Assembly (NCBI GenBank): GCA_005223125.1
Contig: NJBH01000009.1
Span: forward strand, 62,001 to 126,000
DNA: 64,000 nt
Direction: 5' to 3'
DNA from: Promethearchaeota archaeon Loki_b32
GTDB lineage: Archaea; Asgardarchaeota; Lokiarchaeia; Sigyniarchaeales; SOKP01
Part shown: in pieces, positions 9,907 through 18,699 of the stretch
Position numbering within the stretch: position 1 is the stretch's first letter
Layout of the letters: the number at the start of each line of letters is the position of its first letter
Made by a program: the position numbers and the translations under genes
Notes under the pieces: model-generated
Seen by the model: only the letters and a program-made list of their open reading frames with translations
Told to the model about the DNA's origin: nothing
The model's database searches: none

Positions 9907-10344
9907 ATGGAAAGAGTAAAATACAAGATTATAAGTATAGATGAATTGGAGAGAGCGATAACTAACATAAGTAAAAATCATGACGAGATTTTATTATGTT
10001 ATTTATATGGTTCTTATGTATCAGGGAACAAAACAGAATTTAGTGATATTGATATTGGAATTTTCCTTGATAATGCATTCAAAAAACACTATTTATATCA
10101 AGTAGAATTAAGCTTAGAAATAGAAAAAGAATTCGATAACAAGATTGAAATAGATTTATGCATTTTAAACGAGGCTACGCCTCGATTTTTGTACAATGTT
10201 ATAAAAAGTGGACAGAATATCTATTCAAAGGAAAAAAAAATACAATATGAATATGAAATAAGAATTTTATATTATTATTTAGATATTAAGCCAATGTTAG
10301 ACATGTATGACAAGATAACCATCATGGAGGCACTTAAAAATTAA
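9907..10344 (+). CDS. mntA: MNT-type nucleotidyltransferase antitoxin
   Basis: 145 aa. Residues 30-60 carry the minimal nucleotidyltransferase motif LYGSYVSGNKTEFSDIDIGI (GSx8-10DxD), and a further acidic residue follows in KIEIDLCIL. MNT proteins of this form AMPylate and silence the HEPN ribonuclease toxin coded next door. The gene ends at 10344 and the toxin frame begins at about 10340, a translationally coupled overlap. The pair sits between gctB and a dead gctB tail, as an inserted cassette would. Confidence 0.82.
   Translation: MERVKYKIISIDELERAITNISKNHDEILLCYLYGSYVSGNKTEFSDIDIGIFLDNAFKKHYLYQVELSLEIEKEFDNKIEIDLCILNEATPRFLYNVIKSGQNIYSKEKKIQYEYEIRILYYYLDIKPMLDMYDKITIMEALKN
10326..10330 (+). 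promoter_or_regulatory. Shine-Dalgarno GGAGG for the HEPN toxin
   Basis: GGAGG inside the 3' end of mntA, nine bases before an ATT at 10340 that opens the toxin frame. No ATG, GTG or TTG is available in that frame near it, so this site decides the non-standard start. Confidence 0.55.
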
Positions 10345-10756
10345 AATAAATCGTGATTTAGTAATTACTAGGTTAAATAAGCTAAATGAATTATTAGATA
10401 TTTTAAATGAGCTAAAAAATATAAAGAAAGAAGATTTCCTGTCTAACTATAAGAACTATTTTACAACCCAGAGAACTTTAGAAATTTGTATAAACATATG
10501 TATAGATATTGGAAATCACATTGTTTCTCTCAATAATATAGAAAGACCTGAAACATTTAGCGATATCATTAAAATATTAGCTAAACATAATGTTATAAGC
10601 GAGGAACTTTCAACTCGATTAATTAAAATGGTAAGATTTCGCAATTTATTAGGACATTTTTATTTAGAAATTGATAATGAAATTATTTATAATATTTTAC
10701 AAAATGATATTAAAGATTTTAATTCTTTTAGGGAAGCAATATTAGCTAAGTTGTAA
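10340..10756 (+). CDS. hepT: HEPN-family toxin (HepT/DUF86), probable ATT start
   Basis: About 138 aa read in the frame ending at the TAA 10754-10756. The C-terminal half has KMVRFRNLLGHFYLEID, the RNxxxH (RX4-6H) ribonuclease motif of HepT proteins, preceded by helices with TFSDIIKILAKHNVISEEL. The frame has no ATG/GTG/TTG at its beginning; an ATT at 10340, nine bases after GGAGG and overlapping the mntA stop, is the natural start. Together with mntA it is a HEPN/MNT toxin-antitoxin unit. A sequencing error removing an ATG cannot be excluded. Confidence 0.75.
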   Translation: MKINRDLVITRLNKLNELLDILNELKNIKKEDFLSNYKNYFTTQRTLEICINICIDIGNHIVSLNNIERPETFSDIIKILAKHNVISEELSTRLIKMVRFRNLLGHFYLEIDNEIIYNILQNDIKDFNSFREAILAKL

Positions 10757-10820
10757 ATAAATTTGTAAGATAAAAGTTAAAGCCTCTATTGGTTTTTATT
10801 TAATCATTCTAAAAGATAAG

Positions 10821-10970
10821 AAGGAAATCAAACTATAAAGGGAAAGAGTAGGTCCATTGGGAACGAGAAAGTTAAAAGAACTTGCTGGAAAAGAACGTGA
10901 AGAATTACCTAATAAAATTATCAAAAAAGAATTATCTATGGAAAAAAGGTTTCCAAAATCATTTAATTAA
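10821..10970 (+). pseudogene. Remnant of a gctB C-terminus
   Basis: In one frame the translation reads KEIKL-stop-RERVGPLGTRKLKELAG then KEREELPNKIIKKE and KRFPKSFN, matching the last 50 residues of GctB (KEIELLREKVDPLNIRKL...NEREELLDDIIQK...NKFPKLLF) with one in-frame TAA at 10836-10838. Nothing upstream of about 10809 is recognisable. It is an old fragment of another CoA-transferase copy, now separated from gctB by the toxin-antitoxin pair. Confidence 0.75.
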
Positions 10971-11021
10971 TATTTTATAGCATAATAGAAAACTTTCATT
11001 GATTTTGAGCGATATTAATAT

Positions 11022-14000
11022 ATGAAATTATTTAATAAACTTGAATTGCTTTATATTCCAGCAACTTACTGGAATGAATCATCAAGTAGTTTCAAATTGA
11101 TTTCTGAAGGAAAACAACTTCCTCAAAATACTAACTTTTTTCTTTTGTGGATCCCGTCAAATAATTCAGAAAAGGAGCTCACTGAGCATATTAAGCTTAT
11201 TTTTCCAAACATTCCAATAAAAAAGCTTTTATCCTGTAAAATTAACCTAGCAATTCCATTTAGCTCATCAAAAAAAGTTTTTGAAGTTATATCACATATA
11301 GGAAAAATTATACCTATTCTACCAGCTACAAAATTACTTTATCAAATGGAAATAATTGAAAATCCTGATCGAAGTAGAATACATTATAGCAATTCTATTA
11401 AAATATGGGCTCTTCTAACAAAATTAGTATTTGAATTATTAAATAAAGGTCAATTTGTACCTGCTTTAGAACCAACTAAAGAAAAGTTGTATAATAGTCA
11501 ATGGCGCTTAATCTTAAAATCTCAGTATGATAATGATCGTTTTAAATCTATTTTGAATCATAGTTCTTGGCCAGCTTTTTGTCTCCCTATAAATAATTTT
11601 CAAGAAAATGGGGTAATTAAAACGAATGGTCTTTGGCACCCTTCTTACCTTTTTTCAGTATTTTTGGATAGTGTTGGAGATTCTCTGATACGTTCTACCT
11701 TAAATAAAAGTAAATTTCAAACTTTTGATGAATTTTATAGCGCTGAAATAAAAAAAGAAGTAAATCCAGATTTTAGATTAAATTGGGATTATAAATTTCT
11801 TAAAGCACTTGTTAAAAAAGATAATAGTTTTAAGGTTGATGAATTTTATGAATCTATTTTACCTGCATTAATTCAGAATTGGACTCAATCTGCTTTAGGA
11901 TTCCAATTAAGATATGATTTTACATTAAGTTTGGAATTAAAATATCCAGAAAAAGTAGAAGATGATTGGTTATTAAAACTTTCCCTGTCATCACGTGATG
12001 GAATTAAAACTATACCTTTAAATGAGCTTTGGGAAGGATTTGAACTAAAAAAGGAAATTTTTTCAAAAATCATTGAAAGTGATGAGCATTATTTAGAAAT
12101 AATTTTAAGAGCTCTAGGAGCAGCATCAAAGATATTTCCACCAATTAAGAGAGCTTTTTTAGAAAACATTCAACATGAGATTAAACTTACCTCGAGCGAA
12201 GTAATGGAATTTTTAAAATATCCAAAAGATTTATTAATTCAGAGTGGATTTAATATTGTTCTACCTGAAGTATTTACAACAAGTGGAAAACAGCGTTTAA
12301 CTGCCCGGTTAATCATTCGTTCAAAAGAAGATACAAAAAAAAAAACAGAGATATCTAGTGTTTTACCATCTATGTTTGATATCGATTCAATGCTGGACAC
12401 TAAATGGGATGTTAGAATTGAAGGAAAGAAAATTACAGAAGAAGAATTTAATAAATTAATTGATTCTAACGAACCATTAGTCAATTTAAGGGGAAAATGG
12501 ATATTAATTGACCAAAACGATGTCGAAGATTTAAGGAATATTAAGAAATTCGGTGTGAAAAATTATTTAGATGCCTTAAAAATAGGATTAATTGGAAAGG
12601 TTCAACTACAAGAAAATGGTACTAAATATGATGTAATTATTGAAGGAGAATTAAACGAAATAATTACACGAATACAATCTATAGATTCTTTTGAAGAAAT
12701 TCCTTGTCCTTCATCGTTTAAAGGTAAACTGCGTCGCTATCAGGAAGTAGCACTTAAATGGATGGGAAATATGACAAAACTTAATTTTGGATTGTGTTTA
12801 GCTGATGACATGGGCCTTGGAAAAACTATTCAAGTAATTGCATTTTTGCTTTATCTTAAAGAAAAATATCCAAATAATAAGGGTAGTGTTTTAGTTGTGT
12901 GTCCTACTTCAGTACTGTTTAATTGGCACCGTGAATTTAAGAAATTTGCGCCCAATTTAGAAATAATACTTCATCATGGACCTAATCGATATAAAAAAGC
13001 CTCAGAGATTCCAGAATTTTTAAAAGCACATCGAATCTTTCTAACATCTTATGGAACTATTAGAAATGATATTGATTTCCTAGAAACAATTCCGTTTAGT
13101 GGCATTATTATAGATGAGAGTCAAAATATGAAGAATTATATTTCAAAACAGACTCAAGCAATATCCAAACTGAAAAGTCAATATAGAATTTGTTTAAGCG
13201 GCACTCCAATAGAAAATCGTTTACTTGAACTTTGGTCCCTTTTTAATTTTTTAAATCCTGGTCTTATAGGAAATAGAGAGGAATTTCAAGAGAAGTTTAT
13301 CTTACCTATTGAACGATTTCAAAATCAAGAAGCAATTAATGATCTAAAGACAATCATCGCTCCTTTTATTATGCGTCGTGTTAAATCCGATAAATCAATA
13401 ATAAATGACTTGCCTGAAAAAAATGAAATTAAAATAACAATTGAATTGACTAAGGAGCAAGTGATATTATATGAAGATCTTACCGAAGAGACAATAAAAA
13501 AGATTGAAGATAACACAGTCGATAAGAGAAAGAAGAGGGGAATAATCTTAGCCCTATTAGTTAAATTAAAGCAAATTTGCAACCATCCTTATCAATATCT
13601 TAAGAAAGATATCACATCAATAAGAACAGATAAAGAAATAAAACAAATCATTTCCCAATCAAATAAGTTGGTAAGATTATTAGAAATGACTGATGAAGTT
13701 ATTTCCAATGGAGAAAAGGTTTTAATTTTTACCCAATTTACACAGATGGGAACAATTATAAAAAAGATACTTGAATGGAAGTATAACTTCAAAATTCTTT
13801 TCTTTCATGGTAGTGTACCTGAAAAGAAAAGGAGTGAAATAATAGATGATTTTCAATCAGAAGAAATTGAAAGTCCTCCAATATTAATTTTATCTTTAAA
13901 AGCGGGTGGGATAGGCTTAAATTTAACTCAAGGAACAACAGTCATCCATTTTGACAGATGGTGGAATCCCGCAGTTGAAGACCAAGCTACAGATAGAGCT

Positions 14001-14192
14001 TATCGAATTGGTCAAAAATCAGTAGTGAATGTATATAAATTCATTACAAATGGGTCGATTGAAGAAAAAATCGATTCTTTATTAGAAGAAAAACGAGTTT
14101 TATCCGAAAAAATCGTTGTATCCACCGGAGAATCTTGGATTTCTGATTTAAATAAAGAAAAACTTAAAGAACTGTTACTACTAAGTAATTAA
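11022..14192 (+). CDS. SNF2-family DEAD-like ATPase (helicase fold)
   Basis: 1056 aa. The N-terminal half holds an SNF2-associated domain (residues about 380-500, ending EPLVNLRGKWILIDQND). The ATPase core follows: Walker A DDMGLGKTIQV near residue 597, DESQNMKN (DExx box) near 697, CLSGTPIENRL, then the second RecA lobe with FHGSVP, LSLKAGGIGLNLT and DRAYRIGQKSVVNVY. This is the bacterial/archaeal SNF2 type that translocates on double-stranded DNA. A SWIM zinc-finger gene follows after 10 bp, a pairing often seen for this family and likely one complex acting on DNA or on protein-DNA complexes. Confidence 0.92.
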   Translation: MKLFNKLELLYIPATYWNESSSSFKLISEGKQLPQNTNFFLLWIPSNNSEKELTEHIKLIFPNIPIKKLLSCKINLAIPFSSSKKVFEVISHIGKIIPILPATKLLYQMEIIENPDRSRIHYSNSIKIWALLTKLVFELLNKGQFVPALEPTKEKLYNSQWRLILKSQYDNDRFKSILNHSSWPAFCLPINNFQENGVIKTNGLWHPSYLFSVFLDSVGDSLIRSTLNKSKFQTFDEFYSAEIKKEVNPDFRLNWDYKFLKALVKKDNSFKVDEFYESILPALIQNWTQSALGFQLRYDFTLSLELKYPEKVEDDWLLKLSLSSRDGIKTIPLNELWEGFELKKEIFSKIIESDEHYLEIILRALGAASKIFPPIKRAFLENIQHEIKLTSSEVMEFLKYPKDLLIQSGFNIVLPEVFTTSGKQRLTARLIIRSKEDTKKKTEISSVLPSMFDIDSMLDTKWDVRIEGKKITEEEFNKLIDSNEPLVNLRGKWILIDQNDVEDLRNIKKFGVKNYLDALKIGLIGKVQLQENGTKYDVIIEGELNEIITRIQSIDSFEEIPCPSSFKGKLRRYQEVALKWMGNMTKLNFGLCLADDMGLGKTIQVIAFLLYLKEKYPNNKGSVLVVCPTSVLFNWHREFKKFAPNLEIILHHGPNRYKKASEIPEFLKAHRIFLTSYGTIRNDIDFLETIPFSGIIIDESQNMKNYISKQTQAISKLKSQYRICLSGTPIENRLLELWSLFNFLNPGLIGNREEFQEKFILPIERFQNQEAINDLKTIIAPFIMRRVKSDKSIINDLPEKNEIKITIELTKEQVILYEDLTEETIKKIEDNTVDKRKKRGIILALLVKLKQICNHPYQYLKKDITSIRTDKEIKQIISQSNKLVRLLEMTDEVISNGEKVLIFTQFTQMGTIIKKILEWKYNFKILFFHGSVPEKKRSEIIDDFQSEEIESPPILILSLKAGGIGLNLTQGTTVIHFDRWWNPAVEDQATDRAYRIGQKSVVNVYKFITNGSIEEKIDSLLEEKRVLSEKIVVSTGESWISDLNKEKLKELLLLSN

Positions 14193-14202
14193 CAAATTAT
14201 AG

Positions 14203-15147
14203 GTGTTAAATATAAATAACCGGAAAAAAGAGTTCATGGATAGGCGAAGAAATAAGCAAAGAAAACCCGTTATATCTCAAAGAAAGACTGAATCTGAGAG
14301 ACAACGTACTCGTGAGGAAGTTGAACAAATTAAAAGAGATCTCATAAACTTTGCTAAGACTTCATGGGGAAAACAATGGATTCAATCAAATCTAAAAATA
14401 GGGCGCCCTTTTAGGATGCAAAGAGGAATTGAGTATGTAAAAGATAAAAGACGAATAGATAATCTTTCGATTAACCCAGGTCAGATTTTTGCAACAGTAC
14501 AAGGTACAGCTCCAACACCATATCGAGTAAAAATAAAATTTGAAACCATCCAAGAAGATGAATGGAAAATTATTCTAAAGAAACTTACAAATAAAACCAT
14601 CAATCTTATAGAATTATTAGAAGGATCCTTACCAGAAGATTTAATTACTATTTTTAATACAAGCGGATACTCTTTATTTCCAGATGCATCAGAAGGTTTA
14701 AATGCAACCTGTTCTTGTCCTGATAAAGCAATTCCATGTAAACATATTGCTGCTGTTATTTTATATCTCGCACTCGTTATTGATTTCAATCCATTTTTAT
14801 TATTAGAATTTCGAGGAAAACCTAAGAGTGAGATTCTCACTGATTTAAGTTTAGATCAATCATCAAAAAGTAAAAAGAAATTAGAAAAAACCTCTACTTA
14901 TCAACAAATTGAGTTTAATTTTAACGTGCCGAAAATCTCTATTCAAGAATTATTAAATACACAAAAGGAAAAAGATGATTTTATCATTGATTATAAACTT
15001 AAAAAACCTGGAAAAATCATAGAAACTTTAGAGAATTTAGGATTACCGCAAAATCTTGAAAATAAAGCTTTTGAAATTGTTTTAAGAGCCATCTATAAAA
15101 AGATTACATCTGAGACATATTCATTGTCTTCAGAATTAAATAAATAG
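14203..15147 (+). CDS. SWIM zinc-finger protein, SNF2 partner
   Basis: 314 aa from a GTG; an ATG at 14236 is an alternative start. Residues about 170-190 carry CSCPDKAIPCKHIAAVIL, the CxCxnCxH SWIM zinc finger. The N-terminus is strongly basic (MDRRRNKQRKPV). SWIM domains bind DNA or proteins. Its position 10 bp after the SNF2 gene implies co-expression and joint action. Convergent with the wHTH gene that ends 11 bp further on. Confidence 0.85.
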   Translation: MLNINNRKKEFMDRRRNKQRKPVISQRKTESERQRTREEVEQIKRDLINFAKTSWGKQWIQSNLKIGRPFRMQRGIEYVKDKRRIDNLSINPGQIFATVQGTAPTPYRVKIKFETIQEDEWKIILKKLTNKTINLIELLEGSLPEDLITIFNTSGYSLFPDASEGLNATCSCPDKAIPCKHIAAVILYLALVIDFNPFLLLEFRGKPKSEILTDLSLDQSSKSKKKLEKTSTYQQIEFNFNVPKISIQELLNTQKEKDDFIIDYKLKKPGKIIETLENLGLPQNLENKAFEIVLRAIYKKITSETYSLSSELNK

Positions 15148-15158
15148 GAAGTGTGATT

Positions 15159-15890
15159 CTATACATTGGAGTATAATTCAATTTTCCGCCCATTTTCTTT
15201 CAAACGGATTAAATTGTCCTTAGACAATTTATCAATATGATATTTTACAGTATTTCGTGCAAGATTGATTTTCTTAGAAATCTCGGAGGAGGAAATCCCC
15301 GGATAATTTTGAATTAATTTTAAAATTTTTGTCGTAGTTTCTGATTTAATTGGTAGATTTTTAAAAGCATCAATTGATTCAATAGAGGATGTAATTGGAA
15401 AATATATTGTATATTGCCCATATTTTTCCTTTTTTATTATACGATACTTCAATAAAACATCTAAATGCCATTGTAATTGACCTTTTTGTAGATTACAGTT
15501 TCGCATCAATTCATTTTGATGTATTCCTGGATTATTGATGATTTCCCTTAATATGTTCAAACGATTTTCATTTTCAAAAATATCTGTGAGAGTTAAGTAA
15601 GATTTTCCTTTTTGAATAAAAGGTTTTCTTATAAAATAACCTATATATTCTTTTACAGTAAGTACTTCAAAAATAGATAACAATAAAATTATTCCTATTA
15701 AAATAGATACTAAAATTATTCCAAGAGTTATTTCTTCAGCAGGACCTAAAAATTCATCCAATGGTTTAATTAACTGATATAGAACCACGGATAATATTAC
15801 AAGAGAGAAAATAATAAGAACAAATTTCAATAGGGAAAAATAAATAAATTTTTTGGATGATTTACGATTATTCAATTTCTCAAAACCCAT
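15159..15890 (-). CDS. Membrane-anchored regulator with two winged-helix domains (copy 1)
   Basis: 243 aa. Two hydrophobic segments (about residues 18-42 and 52-78) are followed by two helix-turn-helix domains: GIHQNELMRNCNLQKGQLQ and, at the C-terminus, GISSSEISKKINLARNTVK. ArsR-like tandem wHTH proteins tethered to the membrane are common in archaea. It starts 6 bp after the ICMT-like gene, so the two are one operon. Its paralog at 27284-28009 (same layout, many identical stretches such as CNLQKGQLQWHL) sits in the radical SAM operon, and both operons share an upstream element. Confidence 0.82.
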   Translation of the reverse strand: MGFEKLNNRKSSKKFIYFSLLKFVLIIFSLVILSVVLYQLIKPLDEFLGPAEEITLGIILVSILIGIILLLSIFEVLTVKEYIGYFIRKPFIQKGKSYLTLTDIFENENRLNILREIINNPGIHQNELMRNCNLQKGQLQWHLDVLLKYRIIKKEKYGQYTIYFPITSSIESIDAFKNLPIKSETTTKILKLIQNYPGISSSEISKKINLARNTVKYHIDKLSKDNLIRLKENGRKIELYSNV

Positions 15891-15896
15891 TGAAAA

Positions 15897-16487
15897 TTAT
15901 TTTTTTTCTATTTTATTTCTATTTAATTTTAAGAAGGGAAACATAAAAAATACATTATTTGCATAATCTAAAAATTCATCTCCATATTTAGCTTTTAAGG
16001 CATACTCTTCAATTTTTGCTAAAATAATATAAGCTAATACTTCGCCAGTCCAAATCAAAAACATAAAAATGTATACATCGATACTCAAGTCAAAATTGAC
16101 AATAGGACTGGTTTTGAAAACCATTAAAGTCATTCCAAAAGTCATGATAATTAATGATATATATTGAGGATGTCTTAAATATCTATATGGTCCAGTTCGA
16201 ATTAGTTGTTTTCTGTGAGTTAATTGATAAATTAGAGATGTGATAAAAAGCATGAACCCTAATATTATAATATATATTTCATAGCTATTAAATAAGAATG
16301 CAAGATCCGATCCTAAAATTCCTGGGTTTTGAAAAAAGAACGCTAAATAGGTAATTAATGGCACACTCATAATACCAAACCATATGGCAGTGCATGGCAC
16401 ATATTGGAAAATCGGGATTAATATAGAGGAAAGACTTGTAGCAACCGAAGTTATTTTATTTTTTATTTTATTTCCTTTAAGATTCAT
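15897..16487 (-). CDS. Isoprenylcysteine-methyltransferase-like (NnrU/ICMT/PEMT fold) membrane protein
   Basis: 196 aa with four to five hydrophobic segments. The central motif RTGPYRYLRHPQYISLI and the later acidic EVLAYIILAKIEE fit the ICMT/PEMT family of membrane SAM-dependent methyltransferases, which methylate lipids or C-terminal carboxylates. The substrate is unknown. It precedes the membrane wHTH gene. The 28-bp promoter element lies 60 bp upstream. A decayed copy lies at 26986-27256. Confidence 0.7.
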   Translation of the reverse strand: MNLKGNKIKNKITSVATSLSSILIPIFQYVPCTAIWFGIMSVPLITYLAFFFQNPGILGSDLAFLFNSYEIYIIILGFMLFITSLIYQLTHRKQLIRTGPYRYLRHPQYISLIIMTFGMTLMVFKTSPIVNFDLSIDVYIFMFLIWTGEVLAYIILAKIEEYALKAKYGDEFLDYANNVFFMFPFLKLNRNKIEKK

Positions 16488-16546
16488 ATGTTAATACCTT
16501 TTAAATTTATAGATTTACTTATAAAAAATGAAACAATTTTGTTTTT

Positions 16547-16574
16547 AAAGGTTTAAGGTGCACTTTTAGAACAA
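16547..16574 (-). promoter_or_regulatory. Shared 28-bp promoter element, copy 1
   Basis: On the plus strand aaaggtttaaggtgcacttt followed by tagaacaa. Read toward the gene (minus strand) it gives a GTGCAC-containing upstream block and then TTAAACC plus TTTAAAAA, which resembles an archaeal BRE plus TATA box. The ATG of the ICMT-like gene is about 60 bp downstream. Two near-identical copies lie at 17805 and 31542. Confidence 0.65.
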
Positions 16575-16675
16575 TTTTGGATATAAAATAAAGGATGCTT
16601 ATCTATTTCTTTATTTCTTCTTAGAAAATATATATCCTACAATTTCTAAAGTAGCATTCCTTTCCAATAAAAAAT

Positions 16676-17752
16676 CTATTTTTTATATTTATATATAATA
16701 ATAATAACTATTACTAAACCTGTCATAATAACAACTATAATAACTGGGATTATAAAATTTGGATTTTGAGGTAGAGATAGATTTGAAAGTTCGAGGATTT
16801 CTAAACCATCATCTAAGTCAGTTAAAAATACTATATTATTATCAACAAATAGATTTCTCGTGTGCCCTCCATCATTAAATCCGCCTATCTTCCAAGGATT
16901 AGTAGGATCACTTATATTAACGATTTCAAGCCCATCATTATCATCTGATAGAAAAGCTATATCATCTAAAATGAAAGCATAGTATACATTACCTCCGTTG
17001 TTGAACGATCCCAAAGTAATTGGATGGATAGGATCACTCACATTCAAGATCTCTAAACCATTTGAACTGTAACACAAGTAAGCAATATTTTCTATGACCT
17101 TAACACTGTAAGCACCTTCCCCATTAAAACATCCACCGATTTCGGAAGGATTAAACGGATCTGAGATGTTAACTATTTCAAGACCTGCATGATATTCTGC
17201 TATATAAGCTAAGTCTCCTTTAATAAAAACCCCGTTAGGCGATCCACCATCATTGTATTCACCAATTTTATTTGGATGTCTAATATCGCTGCAGTTAATA
17301 ATTTCAAGTCCATTTTCTATACTCACTAAATAGACAAGATCTCCAACAGTAAAAACATCAGAAACATGTCCTCCATCATAGAAATCACTTATCTTAGTAG
17401 GGTTTAATGGATTTGATACATTGACTATTTGCAAACCACTAAAATAATTCGCTAAATAAGCGACTCCATTAAGAACATCGATACTGTGAGTTACTCCGAG
17501 GTCAAGATGCCCCAATTCGGTTGGATTGCGAGGATCAGAAACATCAATAATTTGCAACCCTTCTTCATTTCCCCCTATATATGCTATATCATCGATTACT
17601 ACAACATCCCAGGCAAATAAAGTGTCGAATTGCCCGATCTTTTGTGGATGCATAAATAAATCAGCATATACTTTATTATTGTTTGATAAAACCGTAAAAA
17701 ATACTATAATAATAATAAAAAATATCTTTAAGGGGGGTGCCTTTGAATTCAT
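16676..17752 (-). CDS. LVIVD-repeat surface protein
   Basis: 358 aa. A signal-like N-terminus (IFFIIIIVFFTVLSN) is followed by about seven repeats of some 43 residues of the form VSDPxNPxxIGxFxDGG...VxxIAYLxxxxxGLEIIN, the LVIVD pattern that forms a beta-propeller. A C-terminal hydrophobic segment (IIPVIIVVIMTGLVIVIIII) with a YKYKK tail anchors it outside the cell. Likely a binding protein on the cell surface. Its promoter carries the shared 28-bp element; GAGGAAAT precedes the ATG. Confidence 0.85.
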   Translation of the reverse strand: MNSKAPPLKIFFIIIIVFFTVLSNNNKVYADLFMHPQKIGQFDTLFAWDVVVIDDIAYIGGNEEGLQIIDVSDPRNPTELGHLDLGVTHSIDVLNGVAYLANYFSGLQIVNVSNPLNPTKISDFYDGGHVSDVFTVGDLVYLVSIENGLEIINCSDIRHPNKIGEYNDGGSPNGVFIKGDLAYIAEYHAGLEIVNISDPFNPSEIGGCFNGEGAYSVKVIENIAYLCYSSNGLEILNVSDPIHPITLGSFNNGGNVYYAFILDDIAFLSDDNDGLEIVNISDPTNPWKIGGFNDGGHTRNLFVDNNIVFLTDLDDGLEILELSNLSLPQNPNFIIPVIIVVIMTGLVIVIIIIYKYKK

Positions 17753-17804
17753 ATTTCCTCAAATATTTTTGAATGTTTAATTTAATTTATGAAAATATTA
17801 TTAT

Positions 17805-17832
17805 AAAGGTTTAAGGTGCACTTTTCGAACAT
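17805..17832 (-). promoter_or_regulatory. Shared 28-bp promoter element, copy 2
   Basis: Identical to copy 3 over 27 bases. Read on the minus strand: TTCGAAAAGTGCACC, then TTAAACC (BRE-like) and TTTATAATA (TATA-like), 53 bp before the ATG of the LVIVD gene at 17752. The constant block thus includes the core promoter and a GTGCAC/TTCGAA stretch just upstream, where an activator or repressor would bind. Confidence 0.7.
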
Positions 17833-17883
17833 TTTAAAGTATTAATTTTACCTTGGAAGATTAAGACTTTAAAATTTTAAAAC

Positions 17884-18678
17884 TTACTTGAGTAATATTG
17901 CAGAGAACAGTTCTTCTACTAGTTTGTTTACTTCTAGTAAACTTTTTGATTTATCAGAGACATCAATTATTGGTTTTCCTTTTAATTCAAATTCAGTTAT
18001 TTCATTATCTTCTGGAATTTCTGCTAAAAGGGGTAATTTTAGATCATCAATTTTCTTTTTAATCTGACTTGTATTACCTTTAACTCTATTTAAAATGAGA
18101 CCTAACTTTTTATATTGAGTAAATTTTTTTGCACCATTACGTATAGCAGCAGCAGTTTCTATACTCCGTATTGAGATATCTGAAACAATTAAAAGGATAT
18201 CTACTGTTTCAATAACCATTCGATTGATTTGCTCAAGTCCTGCTTCACAATCAATTAAAACTATGTCAAAATCTTTAGTGATTGAGTTAATTACCTTACG
18301 TAAAAGTGCATTTGAAGGACAAAAACATCCAGGTCCCTCAGGTTGTCCTATAGAAAATAAACTAAAATTTTTACTTTCTGTAATTGCATTATATACTTCA
18401 AAGTCAATATTTTCTGCTACTTTATCCAAATCTTTTGCTTTTGTTAAAATTTCATCTATAACATCAGTTCTTAATTTTTCAAGACTTTTTTTGGGAATTA
18501 AATTTACCATATGACTCAAATGAGGATGTGTTGGATCTGCATCAATTAATAGTATATTAAAATCATATCCTTTTGAAATACTCTTAGCTAAAAGAGTTGT
18601 TATAGCTGTCTTACCAGAACCACCTTTTCCTACAACTGAAATTGTTAACGGTTTTTCATAATTTTTTTGTTTTTTCAT
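17884..18678 (-). CDS. CooC/AcsF-like P-loop ATPase
   Basis: 264 aa, MinD/ArsA superfamily. The deviant Walker A is VGKGGSGKTAITT (about residues 16-28), and the later DCEAGLEQINR is the switch region. GPGCFCPSNALLR near residue 115 is the CxC pair that marks CooC and AcsF, the ATPases that load nickel into carbon monoxide dehydrogenase and acetyl-CoA synthase. Start ATG at 18678. It is the last gene of the 17.9-25.3 kb operon, directly after an acetyl-CoA-synthase-like gene, which supports a maturation role, or a reductase role for that protein or the dehydratase. Confidence 0.78.
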   Translation of the reverse strand: MKKQKNYEKPLTISVVGKGGSGKTAITTLLAKSISKGYDFNILLIDADPTHPHLSHMVNLIPKKSLEKLRTDVIDEILTKAKDLDKVAENIDFEVYNAITESKNFSLFSIGQPEGPGCFCPSNALLRKVINSITKDFDIVLIDCEAGLEQINRMVIETVDILLIVSDISIRSIETAAAIRNGAKKFTQYKKLGLILNRVKGNTSQIKKKIDDLKLPLLAEIPEDNEITEFELKGKPIIDVSDKSKSLLEVNKLVEELFSAILLK

Positions 18679-18699
18679 AATCTCGATAATTCTACAACT

